DNA of 57,363 nucleotides, from IMG/VR virus record IMGVR_UViG_3300043466_002831, positions 1 through 57,363 of that record; one strand, written 5' to 3'. Below the pieces are notes generated by a model, which was not told the origin of the DNA, ran no database searches, and saw only the letters and a list, made by a program, of their open reading frames with translations. A program made the position numbers and the translations under genes. This DNA comes from a virus. Numbering within the stretch: the first letter of the stretch is position 1; every line of letters begins with the position of its first letter. This document shows, piece by piece, positions 55,842 to 57,363 of this stretch.

Positions 55842-55849
55842 TATTTATA
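55842..55849 (+). promoter_or_regulatory. Candidate late-promoter motif TATTTATA
   Basis: 31 nt before the ATG at 55881, with an A-rich leader. Confidence 0.45.
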
Positions 55850-55880
55850 TATAAAATAAACTAAATAAAAATTAAAAAAA

Positions 55881-56711
55881 ATGTTATTAAAAAAAGGTTC
55901 AAAAAGTGATGACGTAAAGAAATTACAAGAAAAATTAGGATTGGCGGCTGATGGTATTTTCGGTGCTGGTACTGAAACTAAAGTTAAAGAATGGCAAGCA
56001 GCAAATGGTTTAACTGCAGATGGTATTGTAGGTGACGGTACTTGGTCCAAAATGTTTGGTGGAGTTGCTCCATCAGTTATTAAAGAAGATGTAGTAATTG
56101 CGAAAGCGGGACCATTAAACATAGACAAGTTGAAAGGTCACATTCCTGATGCGGTAATTGCTCAGATTCCTGAAACTGCGGCAAAGTTCAACATTACAAA
56201 CAATTTAAGGTTAGCTCACTTCTTATCACAATGTGGTCACGAGTCAGGTGGTTTTAAAGCTGTGTCTGAAAACTTAAACTATTCTGCTGATGGATTGAAA
56301 AAAATCTTCCCTAAATATTTCCCTGGTAATCTTGCTGAGTCATACGCAAGAAACCCTGAGAAAATTGCTTCCAAAGTATATGGTGGTAGAATGGGTAATG
56401 GTGATGAAACAACAAAAGAAGGTTTCAAATTTAGAGGTAGAGGTTACATCCAATTGACAGGTAAGGCAAACTACACAAACTTCGCTAAGTTCATTGGTGA
56501 AGATACTGTTGCTAATCCTGATTTGGTTGCTACAAAATACCCATTGGCTTCTGCAGCATTCTTCTTCGATTCAAATAAGTTATGGGCTATTTGTGATAAA
56601 GGTGCTGATGACGCTACCGTAACTGCGGTTACAAAAAGAGTGAACGGTGGAACTATCGGGTTACCTGATAGAATCAAACACTTCAAAGAGTATTACAACT
56701 TACTTAAATAA
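55881..56711 (+). CDS. GH19 chitinase/lysozyme-type endolysin with peptidoglycan-binding domain, 276 aa
   Basis: Residues 1-63 are a PG_binding_1 repeat pair (LLKKGSKSDDVKKLQEKLGLAADGIFGAGTE, ADGIVGDGTWSKMF). From about 80 on is a GH19 catalytic domain: RLAHFLSQCGHESGGFKAVSENLNY carries the catalytic Glu near 122, then YGGRMGNGDETTKEGFKFRGRGYIQLTGKANY. Such enzymes cut the glycan chain of peptidoglycan. There is no signal peptide. It is one of two soluble wall hydrolases in the window. Confidence 0.92.
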   Translation: MLLKKGSKSDDVKKLQEKLGLAADGIFGAGTETKVKEWQAANGLTADGIVGDGTWSKMFGGVAPSVIKEDVVIAKAGPLNIDKLKGHIPDAVIAQIPETAAKFNITNNLRLAHFLSQCGHESGGFKAVSENLNYSADGLKKIFPKYFPGNLAESYARNPEKIASKVYGGRMGNGDETTKEGFKFRGRGYIQLTGKANYTNFAKFIGEDTVANPDLVATKYPLASAAFFFDSNKLWAICDKGADDATVTAVTKRVNGGTIGLPDRIKHFKEYYNLLK

Positions 56712-56713
56712 TG

Positions 56714-56740
56714 AAATGGGAGTCACTGACTCCCATTTTT
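56714..56740 (+). terminator. Bidirectional-looking terminator
   Basis: AAATGGGAGTC (56714-56724), loop ACT and GACTCCCATTT (56728-56738), then T residues. It serves the endolysin gene and overlaps the end of the convergent HNH gene. Confidence 0.8.
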
Positions 56741-57097
56741 GTTTTCAAAATAAAAAACAACTTCAACATCATTTACGGTAATTAATCCAAAATCTCTAGC
56801 CAAATTAAAGTTGGGTGTATCTCTTTCTAATCTATTTATTGAGGTTTTAACGACCTTTCTAAAGTCTTCTAATCTGAATGTGCTCTTCCACTTATTACAT
56901 CTACCACAAGAAGGGAGAAGGTTATATATTTCATTTGTACCTCTCTCCCTTTTGTAATGTTCCAACTGACTATCGGTATGATTTCTAAATAAAGGTTCTA
57001 TGTGGTCGATTTGCATTTGTTTTATTGTGATTTCATTTCCACAATAAGCACAATGTCCTCCACACTTATTATAAACCTCTTCTCTATTAATTTTCAT
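56723..57097 (-). CDS. HNH endonuclease, 124 aa
   Basis: CAYCGNEI and CGRCNKWK (zinc knuckles) bracket the HNH core QIDHIEPLFRN...NLLPSC, with DH as the catalytic pair and NLLPSC carrying the Asn. It may be a free-standing homing endonuclease, a restriction-type nuclease or a packaging-related HNH protein. It overlaps the upstream minus-strand gene by 11 nt. Confidence 0.85.
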   Translation of the reverse strand: MKINREEVYNKCGGHCAYCGNEITIKQMQIDHIEPLFRNHTDSQLEHYKRERGTNEIYNLLPSCGRCNKWKSTFRLEDFRKVVKTSINRLERDTPNFNLARDFGLITVNDVEVVFYFENKNGSQ

Positions 57098-57308
57098 ACC
57101 AATTTTCGTTGGGGTTATTGTGTGCTATAACCACAAATGACATCCCACTACCAGGGTCTTTACTTGAGAATGAGTAAAACCCGTTACAGTATTTTTTTGG
57201 GTCTTTAGTTGCTAAACAGATATCACCATTTTTACCTGGTTGTTTTTTATAGATATATCTATAACCCTCATAATCTATGTGGTCTAATACTATTGTACCG
57301 TCATTCAT
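57087..57308 (-). CDS. Hypothetical protein, 73 aa
   Basis: Small beta-rich protein (MNDGTIVLDHIDYEGYRYIYKK..., SFVVIAHNNPNENWYEN). It is coupled to the HNH gene by an 11-nt overlap. It is not recognised. Confidence 0.55.
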   Translation of the reverse strand: MNDGTIVLDHIDYEGYRYIYKKQPGKNGDICLATKDPKKYCNGFYSFSSKDPGSGMSFVVIAHNNPNENWYEN

Positions 57309-57320
57309 TTGTTCTATTTT

Positions 57321-57363
57321 TTAATTTTCTTCATCATCTTCTTCGGGATTGAATTGGGTAAAA
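57321..57363 (-). CDS. C-terminal fragment of a gene running off the right edge
   Basis: On the minus strand a frame enters at the edge and ends ...TQFNPEEDDEEN-TAA (stop at 57321-57323), a typical acidic tail 12 nt before the next ATG. It is too short for a family call. Confidence 0.4.
   Translation of the reverse strand, partial: FTQFNPEEDDEEN

Noticed and set aside
1-57363. CRISPR array, insertion sequence, integrase or attachment site
   Set aside because: No regularly spaced direct repeats, transposase, integrase or flanking terminal repeats were found by reading.
1-57363. Integrated prophage in a bacterial chromosome
   Set aside because: No host housekeeping genes, rRNA or integrase at either edge; dense overlapping small genes throughout indicate continuous phage DNA.

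Overview
The window is a 57 kb piece of a large, AT-rich, tailed-phage genome that very probably infects a member of the Bacteroidetes, most likely a flavobacterium. Three things point to the host. At least 15 promoters have the Bacteroidetes form TTTG-N18-20-TAnnTTTG. There are almost no Shine-Dalgarno sites, and A/C-rich or absent leaders take their place. Every predicted signal-peptidase-I export protein begins with Gln after cleavage, and one carries a type IX secretion (T9SS) sorting domain. A T4-like myovirus ancestry is suggested by the order RuvC-like nuclease, primase, PD-(D/E)XK nuclease, gp47-like and gp46-like recombination nuclease, then a sigma factor. No terminase, portal, major capsid, tail sheath or polymerase gene is in the window, so it is only part of the genome.

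Layout. 0-9.4 kb: DNA replication and recombination genes, ending with a primary-type sigma-70 factor. 9.4-17.2 kb: an amidase with membrane and spanin-like partners (a probable lysis group), then large acidic or lysine-rich proteins, an Hc1 histone-like protein and small membrane proteins. 17.2-36.9 kb: accessory genes on both strands, including DnaJ, two DNA methyltransferases, thioredoxin, glutaredoxin, a PcfJ-like protein, proteins sharing a 'WCT' motif, a type II glutamine synthetase, an FkbM methyltransferase, a P-loop kinase and a DHH phosphoesterase. 36.9-38.8 kb: an RNA locus with tandem promoters, an initiator-type tRNA-Met, a roughly 960-nt highly structured non-coding RNA with its own promoter, boxA-like leader and terminator, then smpB. 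38.8-47.2 kb: small proteins, a six-CxxC zinc protein, a lytic transglycosylase, an RmlB-like dehydratase and a second candidate structured RNA (about 175 nt). 47.2-56.7 kb: an envelope and secretion island with two lipoproteins (one CsgG-like), an outer-membrane-barrel candidate, secreted nuclease and metalloprotease, a cohesin/dockerin/T9SS protein, a C-type lectin with an inserted LamG domain, and a GH19 endolysin.

How the parts may work together (inference). Early and middle genes appear to use host-type promoters. A second motif, TATTTATA, lies in gene-facing orientation upstream of about 14 genes on both strands, several of them candidate virion or lysis genes, and may be the late promoter read with the phage sigma factor. 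Both promoter classes often sit only 3-5 nt before the start codon, which implies leaderless mRNAs and fits a phage-encoded initiator tRNA. Several proteins share N-terminal amphipathic segments ending in (I/L/V)xE(Q), reminiscent of T4 capsid-targeting peptides, so they may be packaged and injected. The most novel parts are the giant RNA/tRNA/SmpB locus and the exported-protein island.
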